Positions 26,191-36,699 of a stretch of 52,398 nucleotides of DNA are shown here, in pieces. The notes beneath the pieces were generated by a model that saw nothing but the letters and a program-made list of their open reading frames with translations, made no database searches and was not told the origin of the DNA. The stretch's first letter is position 1. Each line of letters begins with the position of its first letter. The stretch is from positions 21,872 to 74,269 of the forward strand of contig NZ_SDKK01000012.1 in assembly GCF_008107625.1 (NCBI RefSeq), read 5' to 3'. A program made the position numbers and the translations under genes. Source of the stretch: Zoogloea oleivorans (GTDB taxonomy: Bacteria; Pseudomonadota; Gammaproteobacteria; Burkholderiales; Rhodocyclaceae).

Positions 26191-27564
26191 ATGATGAATC
26201 GCAGTTTGCGGATCACCTCCGTCGCCCTAGCCCTGTCGGCGGCACTGGCCGCTCCGGCCTGGGCCAATCCTTTCGAGACCGTTCTCCCCAACGGGATGAA
26301 GCTGATCGTCAAGGAAGACCGCCGGGCCCCGTCGGTGGTGCACATGGTGTGGTACCGGGTCGGTGCCATGGATGAAGTGGACGGTACTTCGGGCGTCGCC
26401 CACCTGCTTGAACACATGATGTTCAAGGGCACGAAGAAGGTCGGGCCCGGTGAATTCAACAAGCTGGTTGCCGCGGCAGGGGGACGTGACAACGCCTTTA
26501 CCAGCCACGATTACACCGCCTACTTCCAGCAGGTGCCCAAGGAGGGCCTCAACAAGATGATGGCCCTCGAGGCTGACCGGATGGCTAACCTGCAGGTCAC
26601 CGAGGAGGGTTTCAAGAAGGAGATCGAGGTGGTCAAGGAGGAGCGCCGCCTGCGCACCGACGACAAACCGCGCTCGCTGGTGGTCGAGCAACTGTCGGCC
26701 ACGGCCTTCCAGGCCCATCCCTATCGCCGGCCGATCATCGGCTGGATGAGCGATCTGGACAACATGACCGCCCAGGATGCCCGCGATTGGTATCAGCGCT
26801 GGTACGTGCCCAACAATGCGACCCTGGTCGTGGTAGGTGACGTGGATCACAAGGCCGTCTTCAAGGAGGCGAAGAGCACCTACGGGCGCATCAAGTCGCG
26901 TCCGCTGCCGGTGAGGAAGTCCCTCAGCGAGCCGGAGCAGACCGGCCCCCGCCGCACGGTGGTCAAGGCGCCGGCCGAGCTGCCCTACGTGGCCCTCGCC
27001 TGGCGCGTGCCGACCGTGCGCGACGTAAAGGCTGACGGCGACTTCTACGCGCTGCAGGTGCTCTCTGCGGTGCTGGATGGTTACGAAGGCGCACGCCTGT
27101 CGAAGAACATCGTGCGCGGCAGCCGCGTGGCGGTAACGGCCAATGCCGGTTACGACGGTTCGGCTCGCGGCGAGTCCCTGTTCTACCTCGACGGTGCCCC
27201 GGCCGAAGGCAAGACCATTGCCGATGTCGAAGCCGCCCTGCACGCCGAGATCGCCCGCATCCAGAACGAAGGCGTGTCCGAGGACGAGCTGCGCCGCGTC
27301 AAGGTGCAGGCGGTGGCCGGCCAGGTTTACAAGCGCGACTCCCTGATGGGGCAGGCCATGGAGATCGGCATGGACGAGATGGTCGGCCTGTCGTGGAAGG
27401 ATGACCCGCTGATGCTTGAGCGTATTCGTGCCGTGACTGCTGCCGAAGTCCAGGCGGTGGCGAAGAAGTATTTCCGGGACGACACATTGACCGTCGCCCA
27501 GCTCGATCCGCTGCCGGTGGATGCCAAGGCCCGCGCCAAGGCCACGGCTCCCCATCGCCACTGA
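26191..27564 (+). CDS. M16 family zinc peptidase (catalytic subunit), exported
   Basis: A 457-residue pitrilysin-family (M16B) peptidase. A signal peptide (LRITSVALALSAALAAPAWA) is followed by the inverted zinc motif HLLEH (His71, Glu74, His75) and a downstream glutamate-rich helix (KKEIEVVKEERR) that supplies the third ligand. The C-terminal half is the paired M16C-like domain. Tandem ATGs at 26191 and 26194 are both possible; the AAGAG box fits the second slightly better, and ATG 26176 is a longer alternative. With the next gene it forms the active/inactive M16 pair common in proteobacteria, predicted to act on peptides in the periplasm. Confidence 0.92.
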   Translation: MMNRSLRITSVALALSAALAAPAWANPFETVLPNGMKLIVKEDRRAPSVVHMVWYRVGAMDEVDGTSGVAHLLEHMMFKGTKKVGPGEFNKLVAAAGGRDNAFTSHDYTAYFQQVPKEGLNKMMALEADRMANLQVTEEGFKKEIEVVKEERRLRTDDKPRSLVVEQLSATAFQAHPYRRPIIGWMSDLDNMTAQDARDWYQRWYVPNNATLVVVGDVDHKAVFKEAKSTYGRIKSRPLPVRKSLSEPEQTGPRRTVVKAPAELPYVALAWRVPTVRDVKADGDFYALQVLSAVLDGYEGARLSKNIVRGSRVAVTANAGYDGSARGESLFYLDGAPAEGKTIADVEAALHAEIARIQNEGVSEDELRRVKVQAVAGQVYKRDSLMGQAMEIGMDEMVGLSWKDDPLMLERIRAVTAAEVQAVAKKYFRDDTLTVAQLDPLPVDAKARAKATAPHRH

Positions 27565-27589
27565 TCGCCCCCGTTTTCGAGGTTAATTG

Positions 27590-28926
27590 ATGATTGCTCA
27601 ATACAAACGTCTCGGGGCTGCCCTTGCGCTGGCCCTTGCGACTCTCCCGGCGCACGCCGGGCTTGCCATCCAGAGCTGGACCACCCCGGGCGGCACGAAG
27701 GTGTTCTTCGTCGAAAGCCGGGCGCTGCCCATCGTCGACGTGCAGGTGGACTTCCGTGCCGCCGGGACCGAGGCGCCGGTCGGCAAGGCCGGTCTTGCCG
27801 GTCTGACCCGCTCCCTGCTGGATGCGGGGGCCGGCACCCTGGACGAAGACGCCATCGCCAACCGCATCGCTGATCTGGGCACCCAGATCGGCGGTGGGGC
27901 CGACATGGACCGGGCTTCGCTGTCGCTGCGCAGCCTCAGCAATCCGGCCGAGCGGGACGGGGCGGTGGCGCTGCTGGCCACGCTGATCCAGCAACCCACC
28001 TTCCCGGCTGCCGCGGTCGAGCGCGAAAAGGCCCGCAGCATCGCCAGTCTGAAGGAGGCCGACACCCAGCCGGACGCGATCCTGTCCCGGCGTTTCGCCG
28101 CGGCCGTGTATCCCAACCATGCCTACGGCCGCCTGCCCACGGTGGAAACCGTTTCGGCCATCACCCGCGATGATCTGGCCGACTTCCACAAGCGCTACTA
28201 CACGAGTGGTCGGGCGGTGGTGAGCATCGTCGGCGACGTGTCGCGGCCCGAGGCGGAAGCCATCGCCACCCGCCTCACCGGCGCCCTGCCGGCCGGTGAC
28301 GCACCGGTGCAGACGGTCAACACGACACTGCCCGAGCGCCAGACGATCCGCGTGCCCAATCCGTCCGCCCAGGCTCACGTGGCCATCGGCCAGCCGGGTA
28401 TCCGCCGTGGCGATCCGGACTTCTTCCCGCTGGTTGTCGGCAACTACATACTCGGCGGTGGCGGCTTCGTCTCGCGGCTGACCCGTGAAGTCCGTGAGAA
28501 ACGCGGCTACGCCTACAGCGTGTATAGCTATTTCGCGCCGCAGCGCGATGTGGGGCCTTTCCAGATCGGCCTGCAGACCAAGGGCAGCCAGGCAGATGAC
28601 GCCCTCCGGGTGGTCGCCTCGACCCTCGACGAGTTCCTCGCCAAAGGCCCGACCGAGGCCGAACTGCAGGCTGCCAAGGACAACCTGATCAACGGCTTCG
28701 CCCTGCGCCTCGACTCCAACCGGAAGATGCTCGAGCAGGTGGCCGTGATTGGCAGCTACGGACTGTCGCTGGACTATCTCGATACCTACCGGGACAAGGT
28801 CAAGGCAGTAACCGTCCAGCAGATTCGTGACGCCTTCAAGCGCCACGTCTCGCCGGATCATCTGGTCACCGTCGTGGTGGGCGGCGACGGCGACAAGGCG
28901 GCCCCGGTCAAGGCGGGAGCAGCCCG

Positions 28927-28930
<4 letters not shown>
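27590..28930 (+). CDS. M16 family peptidase-like protein (non-catalytic partner), exported
   Basis: A 446-residue M16 homologue with a signal peptide (LGAALALALATLPAHA). Where the catalytic partner has HxxEH, this one has GKAGLAGLTRSLL, so the zinc site is lost. It retains the substrate-binding Arg/Tyr segment (REVREKRGYAYSVYS) typical of inactive M16 subunits, which complete the active site of the partner in heterodimers. The ATG at 27590 follows a GAGG ribosome-binding site, 25 bp after the catalytic gene. Its terminal TTGA overlaps the rsmD start. Confidence 0.9.
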
Positions 28931-30262
<1,332 letters not shown>

Positions 30263-30279
30263 GCCCGGCGGGCGATCCC

Positions 30280-30327
30280 AAAGACAAGGCCGGCTGCACG
30301 TCAAAGTGCAGCCGACCTTGTCTTTTT
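30280..30327 (+). terminator. Strong terminator after the ferredoxin gene
   Basis: A near-perfect 20-bp stem, aaagacaaggccggctgcac (30280-30299) with gtgcagccgaccttgtcttt (30306-30325; one mismatch), has a 6-nt loop and is followed by further Ts. It can also serve the converging dynamin-like gene. Confidence 0.92.
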
Positions 30328-30341
30328 GGGTGCCTGAAGGA

Positions 30342-32321
30342 TCAGGCGGCGAGGGCGGAGGGCGCCGGGCTGCTGTCGGAAGGCATTTCGAGGGCTCGCT
30401 CGATGCGCACGGAGAGAGCGTTGAGCTGGCCGACCTGGCGTACGAGCAGATCCTCGGCCTGTTGCAGTTCGCGGACCCGGTCTTCGAGGGTGTCGGTGGC
30501 CTGGTGGATGCGCTTGACGCTCTCGAGGCGGCGCTTGAGCTGCAGCTGGTATTCCCGTACCTGGGTTTCGAGCGGAGCCATGACCGCGCGCAGCCATTGC
30601 TCGGCATCCCGGTTGGCGACTTCGAAGGTGCGTCGGGCCTGAACTGCGACGGTCTCGAAGAATTTCTGGGTGAGCGTGTGCTTCTCGGTGGTGACGATGG
30701 TCAGCACCGTGTTGAACTGGCTGTTGAAGGCTTCTTCGAGGCGCTCGATTTCCTTCTCGTAGCGCAGCGTCGAGAAGGCCGTGGGGGCGGCCAGTTTGAG
30801 GCCGTGCTCGACGGTGAAGCGCTTGTACATGGCGTCGAGCATCCGGGAGATTTCGCCGATTTCATCGGTGGATTTCTTGAGGTTGCCGCGCAAGTGCTGG
30901 AAAAAGCCCTTCATGGCTTCGCGCAGGCCGCGCGAGAAGGCGGCGTCGAGCATCGCCTCGCGGGTGCGCCGGGTTTCGTCGCGCAGGGCGTCGAGGCCCA
31001 GGTGACCGAAGAGGTTGTTGGACAGGTTGGAGAACACGCTGCGCACGGCGTAGTACTTCTGCAGGCCCTGTTCGAACTCGTCTTTCTCGGAGCGCACCTT
31101 GCGCATCATGTATTCGATGACGTTCTGATTCTTGCCGCGCAGGTCGGTGAGTTCCTGTAGTTGCTCGCGCAGGCCGCTGAGGCGGGCGTTGAGCAGTTCG
31201 CGGCTGCGATCGACGATGTCATGGACGTCGCCGTGGGTGTTGTCGCGGACGATCTCGCGCTTGGTGGGCAGGAGTTCGGTGGATAGTGCCCGTTCGAGCT
31301 GAAGGATGCGGCTGCGGGCCAGCAGTTCCGGGTCGTCATTGACCTTGGCGACCAGCCCTTTTTGCGCCGAGACGGGGTACACCTGGCCCGGTTCGATCTC
31401 GAGGGTGGCGGCGACGCTGGCCACCTGGCCGGCGATTTCCCGCTCGATGTCTTCTTCGCTGCGCAGGCCGTCCCACAGGCCGTCGATCTTGTTGAGGGCG
31501 ACGATGCGGCCACGCTGGCGGCGGCCGGCATTGACGTGCTCGCGCCACACGGCCAGATCGCTCTGGGTGACGCCGGTATCGGCGGCCAGGATGAACAGCA
31601 CTGCGTGGGCATTGGGCAGCAGGTTGAGGGTCAGCTCGGGTTCGGCGCCGATGGCGTTGAGGCCCGGAGTGTCGAGGATGACCAGCCCCTGCTCGAGGAG
31701 CGGGTGCGGAAACTGAATGACGGCGTGGCGCCACAGGGGAATCTCGATCTTGCCGTCGGCATCCGGGCGGATACCCCTGTCGCCGGATTCGTCGATCGGA
31801 AAGCCCAGTTCTTCGGCCTCGCCCACGCTGGCCCGCCGGGTTTCTCCGACCTGGGCGAGGGCCTGCTGCAGGCTTTCTGCCGAACTGGTGTCGAGGGGGC
31901 GCACCTGCCACTCTTCCGGGTAGCGCTTGAGTTCGGTGATGCTGGCGTTGGTCTTGCGGCTCTCGATGGGGAGCAAGCGGATTTCCGGCTTGTCGCCTTC
32001 CTTCCATTGCAGCTCGGTCGGGCACATGGTGGTGCGGCCAGCGCTGGAGGGCAGGATGCGGTTGCCGTAGCCGGCAAAGAACACCGCGTTGATCAACTCG
32101 GATTTGCCGCGGGAGAACTCGGCCACGAAAGCGACGATCAGTTTGTCCTCACGCAGGCGGTCAAGCAGGTATTGCAAACGCAGATCCGACTGGGCGTCGC
32201 CGATCTCGTTCTGGTGCAGCCATTTGCGCAGCTCCCCGATTCCGGAGGCGACATCTCCGCGCCAGCGGGTGTAGGCGGAGAATTGTTCTGCAAGCACTTG
32301 TGCGTCTTTCACGAGCTTCAT
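30342..32321 (-). CDS. Dynamin-like GTPase
   Basis: A 659-residue large GTPase of the bacterial dynamin superfamily. The G1 loop AEFSRGKS (residues 67-74), the G3 motif LDTPGLN and the G4 motif NKIDG are present. The C-terminal half is helical with predicted coiled coils (SRELLNARLSGLREQLQEL, VREYQLQLKRRLESV), but no transmembrane segment is obvious. The ATG at 32321 is chosen because a good extended -10 promoter lies just upstream; the longer frame to 32474 runs into the mutM end. Bacterial dynamin-like proteins remodel or repair membranes, but the role here is unknown. It is not a recognised pair of tandem dynamins. Confidence 0.85.
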   Translation of the reverse strand: MKLVKDAQVLAEQFSAYTRWRGDVASGIGELRKWLHQNEIGDAQSDLRLQYLLDRLREDKLIVAFVAEFSRGKSELINAVFFAGYGNRILPSSAGRTTMCPTELQWKEGDKPEIRLLPIESRKTNASITELKRYPEEWQVRPLDTSSAESLQQALAQVGETRRASVGEAEELGFPIDESGDRGIRPDADGKIEIPLWRHAVIQFPHPLLEQGLVILDTPGLNAIGAEPELTLNLLPNAHAVLFILAADTGVTQSDLAVWREHVNAGRRQRGRIVALNKIDGLWDGLRSEEDIEREIAGQVASVAATLEIEPGQVYPVSAQKGLVAKVNDDPELLARSRILQLERALSTELLPTKREIVRDNTHGDVHDIVDRSRELLNARLSGLREQLQELTDLRGKNQNVIEYMMRKVRSEKDEFEQGLQKYYAVRSVFSNLSNNLFGHLGLDALRDETRRTREAMLDAAFSRGLREAMKGFFQHLRGNLKKSTDEIGEISRMLDAMYKRFTVEHGLKLAAPTAFSTLRYEKEIERLEEAFNSQFNTVLTIVTTEKHTLTQKFFETVAVQARRTFEVANRDAEQWLRAVMAPLETQVREYQLQLKRRLESVKRIHQATDTLEDRVRELQQAEDLLVRQVGQLNALSVRIERALEMPSDSSPAPSALAA

Positions 32322-32361
32322 TCCTGGCTGGGAGCCGCATCGCCGGCGAATTTTTACAATA

Positions 32362-32389
32362 TTGATAGCATAAACGGGAAAGCGGCCAA
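32362..32389 (-). promoter_or_regulatory. Candidate promoter of the dynamin-like gene
   Basis: On the leftward strand TTGGCC (32389-32384), a 16-nt spacer and an extended -10 TGC-TATCAA (ending 32362) lie 41 bp before the ATG, in an AT-rich patch unusual for the window. Confidence 0.45.
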
Positions 32390-32401
32390 CCGGAATCGCT
32401 T

Positions 32402-33211
32402 TCAGCGCTGGCAGCGGGGGCAGTAAAAGGTGGCTCGCTGCCCCATGATGCGCTTGCGGATCGGGGTTTGGCACTGCCGGCAGGGTTCGCCGTCGCGTCC
32501 ATAGGCAAAATACTGCTGCTGGAAGTAACCCGGCGAACCGTTGCTGCCGACGAAGTCGCGCAGCGTGCTGCCGCCCGCAGCCAGCGCGTCCTGCAGGGTT
32601 TCTCGGATACAGGTGGCGAGGCGCTCACAGCGCCGAGGACCGAGTTTTTCGACCGGGGTGGTCGGGTCGATGCCGGCGCGGAAGATGCTTTCCGAAGCGT
32701 AGATGTTGCCGATGCCGACCACGTGGGCGGCGTCCATCAGGAAGAGCTTCACCGGTGTCTTGCGTCCACGGCTGGCCTTGTGCAGCCAGGTACCGTCGAA
32801 CTTGTCATCCAGCGGCTCGATGCCGAGTCCGGCGATCAGCGGATGCAGTGTGTCGCCGGCCTGCCACAGGACCAGTCCGAAGCGTCGCGGGTCGCGCAGG
32901 CGCAGGGCCTGCGTGCCGAAGAGGATGTCCAGGTGGTCGTGCTTTTCGGGTGCCAGTTCGGCCGGCACGATGCGCAGGCTTCCCGACATGCCCAGGTGTA
33001 CGAGCAGGCTGCCGTGGGGAAAGCGGAACAGCAGATATTTGGCCCGGCGTTCCACGGCCAGCAGCGGCTGCCTGGCGAGGGTGTCGTTCAGGTCGGCGGG
33101 GATCGGATGGCGCAGGCGGCCATTGCGGATGATCACGCCGGTGATGCTGCGGCCGCTCAGTTCAGGGGCGATTCCCCGGCGGGTGGTCTCGACTTCGGGA
33201 AGTTCTGGCAT
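32402..33211 (-). CDS. mutM: Formamidopyrimidine-DNA glycosylase
   Basis: MutM/Fpg removes 8-oxoguanine and formamidopyrimidines from DNA and nicks the strand. The 269-residue product opens with MPELPEVETTRRG (catalytic Pro2 and Glu3). It has the lysine of RAKYLLFRFPHG, the helix-two-turn-helix region (GIGNIYASESIFRAGI) and a C-terminal zinc finger CRQC-x16-CPRC. The start follows from the catalytic N-terminal proline. It is divergent from the TPR gene. Confidence 0.97.
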   Translation of the reverse strand: MPELPEVETTRRGIAPELSGRSITGVIIRNGRLRHPIPADLNDTLARQPLLAVERRAKYLLFRFPHGSLLVHLGMSGSLRIVPAELAPEKHDHLDILFGTQALRLRDPRRFGLVLWQAGDTLHPLIAGLGIEPLDDKFDGTWLHKASRGRKTPVKLFLMDAAHVVGIGNIYASESIFRAGIDPTTPVEKLGPRRCERLATCIRETLQDALAAGGSTLRDFVGSNGSPGYFQQQYFAYGRDGEPCRQCQTPIRKRIMGQRATFYCPRCQR

Positions 33212-33380
33212 GGGCGAAAATGGCTTAAAGGGCTGGCGGAGGCGCTGGCTTGCTGGGCTTGGTGAAACCGCCTAACATCCGGCGAACCCTATTGTAACGG
33301 CGCGATCAAACCCGGTGTCGTAGTGCCGTCCGCCTGTCGTCGGCCGCCGGAATCCCCAACGTATCGCCAGAGTCTTTCTC

Positions 33381-35111
33381 ATGAAGCCAACTTTCCGCCT
33401 CCCGCGTCCGGCCCGCTTGCTGGCCTCCCTGTTGATTTCGGGCGGTCTGATGATGGGGGCGGCCCATGCCCAGCAGCCGCCTCCCGTCGAGGAGGCCGAG
33501 TCGGATACGACGGTCTTTCCGGCCCAGGAGCTGACCCCGCAGATTCTTTATCAGCTGCTGCTGGCTGAAGTGGCCGGTGCGCGCGGACAGGTTGCCATGG
33601 CCGCCCAGTCCTACATGGATCTGGCCAAGCGCACGCGGGACCCGCGCATCGCCCGCCGGGCGGCCGAGATTGCCGTGGTGACCCGTCAGGCGGATCTGGC
33701 CAGCGAGGCGGCGCGATTGTGGATGGAGCTCGATCCGGGCTCCATGCAGGCCCGGCAGCTGGCGTCGGGTGCGATGGCCAGCAACGCGCGGATCGAGGAA
33801 TTGCAGGCCCACCTGGCCAAGGCGCTGGCCGGGCAGGGCGAGAACATCGGTGCGGCGCTCATGGGGCTGAATCGCGGCCTCGCCCGCATTCCCGACAAGG
33901 CGCTGATCCGCCGGCTGGTGACTGACTTGACCGAGCCTTATCTCGCGCAGGCAGAGGCGCATTTTGCCCGCGCCAATGCGGCCTTCGTGGCGGGCGATCC
34001 GGCGGCGGCTTCGCAGGCGCTGGACGAGGCCCTGCGCCTGCGCCCGGACTGGGAGCAGGCGGTTGTCCTGAAGGCCCAGTTTCAGCAGGAAGAATCGCCC
34101 GGCAAGGGGCTCCAGACCCTGCGGGATTACGTGACGGCCCACCCGGATGCGCGCGAGCCGCGCATCAGCCTGGCGCGCCTGTTGGTGGCTGCCCGGCAGT
34201 TCGGTCCGGCGCGGGACGAGTTCGAAGAGCTCGTCAGGCGCGCTCCGGACGACCGGGATGTCGTTCATGCGGCGGGCCTGCTGGCTATGCAGCTGGGCGA
34301 TGGCGCTGCCGCCGAGAAGCATTTCAAGCGCCTCATCGAGCTGGGTTTTGCCGAGCCGGACACTCTGCGCATGTATCTTGGGCAGATCGCCGAGGATGCC
34401 AAGCGCTTTGACGATGCCATCGGCTGGTACAAGGCTGTGGCGCCGGGCAAGCAGTTCGTGCCCGCCCAGGGGCGCATCGCCCAGGTGCTGGTGAATCGCG
34501 GCAAGCTCGTCGAGGCACGCCAGCACCTGCAGTCGGCAGCCCGTGAGGCGCCGGCGGATCGTGTCTCCTACATTCTTGCCGAGGCGCAGATACTGCGTGA
34601 TGCCAATCGCAACGAGGATGCCTTTTTTGTGCTCGACGAGGCGCTGCGCAGTGATCCGGAAAGCGCCGAGCTGCTCTACGAGTCGGCCTTGATGGCCGAG
34701 CGGGTCGGGCGTATCGAAGCAATGGAAGGGCGGCTGCGCAAACTCATCGCCCTCAAGCCGGAGCATGCCCATGCCTACAACGCGCTCGGCTATTCGCTGG
34801 TTGATCGCAACCTGCGTCTCGACGAGGCGGAGGCGCTGATCCGCAAGGGGCTTGAGCTGGCGCCGAGCGATCCCTTCATTATCGACAGCCTGGGCTGGGC
34901 CCTGTATCGCCGGGGCAAGCTGGCCGAATCCCTTGAGCAATTGCAGAAGGCCTTTGGCCTGCGGGCCGACCCGGAGATCGCCGCACACCTGGGCGAAGTC
35001 CTGTGGATGCTCGGCCGTCGCGACGAAGCAGCCAAGACCTGGAAGGATGCGGCCAAGGCCCATCCGGAAAGCACCGTGCTGGGCGACGTGATCAAGAAGT
35101 TCAAGCCTTGA
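33381..35111 (+). CDS. Exported TPR-repeat protein
   Basis: A 576-residue protein with a signal peptide (ARLLASLLISGGLMMGAAHA) and many tetratricopeptide repeats over about residues 60-560 (for example LYESALMAERVGRIEAMEGRL, HAYNALGYSLVDRNLRLDEAEAL and DSLGWALYRRGKLAESLEQL). It lies directly upstream of lolB, with stop and start overlapping (TTGA), an arrangement seen in betaproteobacteria. It is probably a periplasmic or outer-membrane-associated scaffold; specific partners are unknown. A weak sigma-70-like pair (TTGCTG, 17 nt, TAACAT at 33250-33278) lies in the gap to mutM. Confidence 0.88.
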   Translation: MKPTFRLPRPARLLASLLISGGLMMGAAHAQQPPPVEEAESDTTVFPAQELTPQILYQLLLAEVAGARGQVAMAAQSYMDLAKRTRDPRIARRAAEIAVVTRQADLASEAARLWMELDPGSMQARQLASGAMASNARIEELQAHLAKALAGQGENIGAALMGLNRGLARIPDKALIRRLVTDLTEPYLAQAEAHFARANAAFVAGDPAAASQALDEALRLRPDWEQAVVLKAQFQQEESPGKGLQTLRDYVTAHPDAREPRISLARLLVAARQFGPARDEFEELVRRAPDDRDVVHAAGLLAMQLGDGAAAEKHFKRLIELGFAEPDTLRMYLGQIAEDAKRFDDAIGWYKAVAPGKQFVPAQGRIAQVLVNRGKLVEARQHLQSAAREAPADRVSYILAEAQILRDANRNEDAFFVLDEALRSDPESAELLYESALMAERVGRIEAMEGRLRKLIALKPEHAHAYNALGYSLVDRNLRLDEAEALIRKGLELAPSDPFIIDSLGWALYRRGKLAESLEQLQKAFGLRADPEIAAHLGEVLWMLGRRDEAAKTWKDAAKAHPESTVLGDVIKKFKP

Positions 35112-35671
35112 GGCGCCTGATCGTTTTGCTGGCGCTGGGCGTGCTTGGCTGCGCGGCACCCGACGTGCGTCCGCCTGATGCCCTTCAGCTGGTGTCCCGT
35201 GCCGAAATGTCCCGCTTTCAGCTTGAAGGCCGTCTGCAGGTCCGTGATGGTGAGCGGACGGCGGCGGTCGGTGTCGATTGGCAGCATGAAGTCGGGCACG
35301 ACGACTGGTTGTTCACCGGGCCCCTCGGGCAGGGATTGGCGCGTATCGAAGCCGATGCTGCGGGTGCGCGCATGACGCTGGCGGATGGTCAGCGCGTTGA
35401 GGCGGCCAGCGCGGCAGAACTGGCCGAGACGGCCCTTGGCGTCAATGCGCCCTTCGCGCAGTTGCCCCTGTGGATCACCGCCCGTCTGCGCGATGGCGCG
35501 GAGGTGCGCGAGCTGGATCCCGTCGGCCGCTTGCGGCGTGTTGTCGACCAGGGGTGGACCATTGATTACATCGAGTACGCCGGCAGCGGGCCGGCCGATT
35601 TGCCGCGCAAGATCGACGTGCAGCGTGGCGACACCCGCCTGCGTCTGATTGTCGATGCCTGGAATCCCTGA
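35108..35671 (+). CDS. lolB: Outer-membrane lipoprotein receptor LolB
   Basis: LolB receives lipoproteins from the chaperone LolA and inserts them into the outer membrane. The 187-residue precursor starts at a TTG overlapping the previous stop (TTGA at 35108-35111) and has a lipobox LGVLGC with Cys15. The body shows the LolB pattern (FQLEGRLQVRDGERTAAVGVDW, DDWLFTGPLGQGLARIE, PLWITARL). The next gene, ispE, begins 1 bp after its stop; the lolB-ispE-tRNA-prs order is widely conserved and supports the call. Confidence 0.9.
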   Translation: MRRLIVLLALGVLGCAAPDVRPPDALQLVSRAEMSRFQLEGRLQVRDGERTAAVGVDWQHEVGHDDWLFTGPLGQGLARIEADAAGARMTLADGQRVEAASAAELAETALGVNAPFAQLPLWITARLRDGAEVRELDPVGRLRRVVDQGWTIDYIEYAGSGPADLPRKIDVQRGDTRLRLIVDAWNP

Positions 35672-35672
35672 C

Positions 35673-36533
35673 ATGAGCCCTTCCGAATTCGATCCTTCGG
35701 CCCTGGTGCGCGTACCGGCGCCGGCCAAGATCAATCTCTTCCTGCATATCGTCGGGCGTCGCCCGGATGGCTACCATCTGCTGCAAACGGCCTTTCGCAT
35801 GCTGGACTGGGGAGACGAGATAAGCCTCCGGCGCCGTGACGATGGCGCCATCCTGCGTACCACCGATGTGCCCGGGGTGCCGGTCGAGGCGGATCTGGTC
35901 GTGCGTGCCGCCCGTGCCCTGCAGGCTGCCACGGGTAGCATCTTTGGCGCCGAGATCGGCGTCGACAAACGGATTCCGATGGGCGGCGGGCTGGGTGGCG
36001 GCAGCTCCGATGCGGCCAGCGTGCTGATCGGCCTCAATCGTTTGTGGGGCTGCGGCCTGTCCCGTGCCCGCCTGCAGGAAATCGGTCTCACGCTTGGTGC
36101 CGACGTACCTTTTTTTATCTTCGGCGAGACGGCTTTTGCGGAGGGTGTGGGCGAGGATTTGCAGGCCATGAGCGTACCGCCGGCCTGGTATTTGATGGTC
36201 GCGCCGGATGCTTCCGTGCCGACCGCTGAAATTTTTTCGGCGAAAGAGTTGACACGCGATAGCGAAATACTAATAATGCGGGCCTTCGCAATGCACACAA
36301 CGCGAAACGACATGCAGGCAACAGTCTGCAGAAAGTTTCCGAAAGTGGCTGAAGCGCTGGTCTGGTTGTCGCACTACGGGGCAGCAAGAATGAGCGGTTC
36401 AGGGGCTTGTATATTTGCTCCCTTCGATTCGAAGGAGAAAGCCGAGCAAGTCGCCGCTGTGGCCCCGCAGGGCTGGAAGGTCTGGGTAGCCGAAGGGCTC
36501 GACAGGCATCCCCTGCAGAGCTGGGTTGTGTAA
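35673..36533 (+). CDS. ispE: 4-diphosphocytidyl-2-C-methyl-D-erythritol kinase
   Basis: IspE phosphorylates CDP-ME in the MEP isoprenoid pathway. The product is 286 residues (E. coli 283). The GHMP-kinase glycine loop is PMGGGLGGGSSDAAS, the substrate segment PAPAKINLFLHI is near the N-terminus and MSGSGACIFAPF is near the C-terminus. The ATG at 35673 is used because it directly follows the lolB stop and puts PAKINL at the normal distance. A stretch at 36230-36330 is more AT-rich than its surroundings, without disrupting the frame. Confidence 0.96.
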   Translation: MSPSEFDPSALVRVPAPAKINLFLHIVGRRPDGYHLLQTAFRMLDWGDEISLRRRDDGAILRTTDVPGVPVEADLVVRAARALQAATGSIFGAEIGVDKRIPMGGGLGGGSSDAASVLIGLNRLWGCGLSRARLQEIGLTLGADVPFFIFGETAFAEGVGEDLQAMSVPPAWYLMVAPDASVPTAEIFSAKELTRDSEILIMRAFAMHTTRNDMQATVCRKFPKVAEALVWLSHYGAARMSGSGACIFAPFDSKEKAEQVAAVAPQGWKVWVAEGLDRHPLQSWVV

Positions 36534-36550
36534 GTAGCGGAAAGATTTCT

Positions 36551-36627
36551 TGGGGAGTCGCCAAGTTGGTCAAGGCACCGGATTTTGATTCCGGCATTCG
36601 AAGGTTCGAATCCTTCTTCCCCAGCCA
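36551..36627 (+). tRNA. tRNA-Gln (anticodon UUG)
   Basis: A complete cloverleaf can be folded. The acceptor stem TGGGGAG pairs with TTCCCCA, with G73 and an encoded CCA (36625-36627). The anticodon stem CCGGA/TCCGG holds the loop TTTTGAT, with anticodon TTG at 36585-36587. The T-arm GAAGG/CCTTC has the loop TTCGAAT. UUG reads CAA glutamine codons. The location between ispE and prs is conserved in many proteobacteria. Confidence 0.97.
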
Positions 36628-36634
36628 AATTCAG

Positions 36635-36668
36635 CGGGCAGGTCGAAAAACCTGCCCGTTTTTGTTTT
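36635..36668 (+). terminator. Terminator after tRNA-Gln
   Basis: A 9-bp stem, cgggcaggt (36635-36643) with acctgcccg (36650-36658), has a 6-nt loop, followed by TTTTTGTTTT. It lies 8 bp after the tRNA CCA and 32 bp before prs; read-through or a compact promoter must then supply prs. Confidence 0.85.
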
Positions 36669-36699
36669 ACGTTTTTCAATGTAGCAACGAGAGGTGATC

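Noticed and set aside
33250-33278. TTGCTG-N17-TAACAT as promoter of the TPR gene
   Set aside because: Only 3 of 6 and 4 of 6 consensus matches; mentioned with the gene but not called separately.
33306-35159. Leftward open frame antisense to the TPR gene
   Set aside because: The TPR gene has a signal peptide, repeats and coupling to lolB; the antisense frame has no ribosome-binding site or domain.
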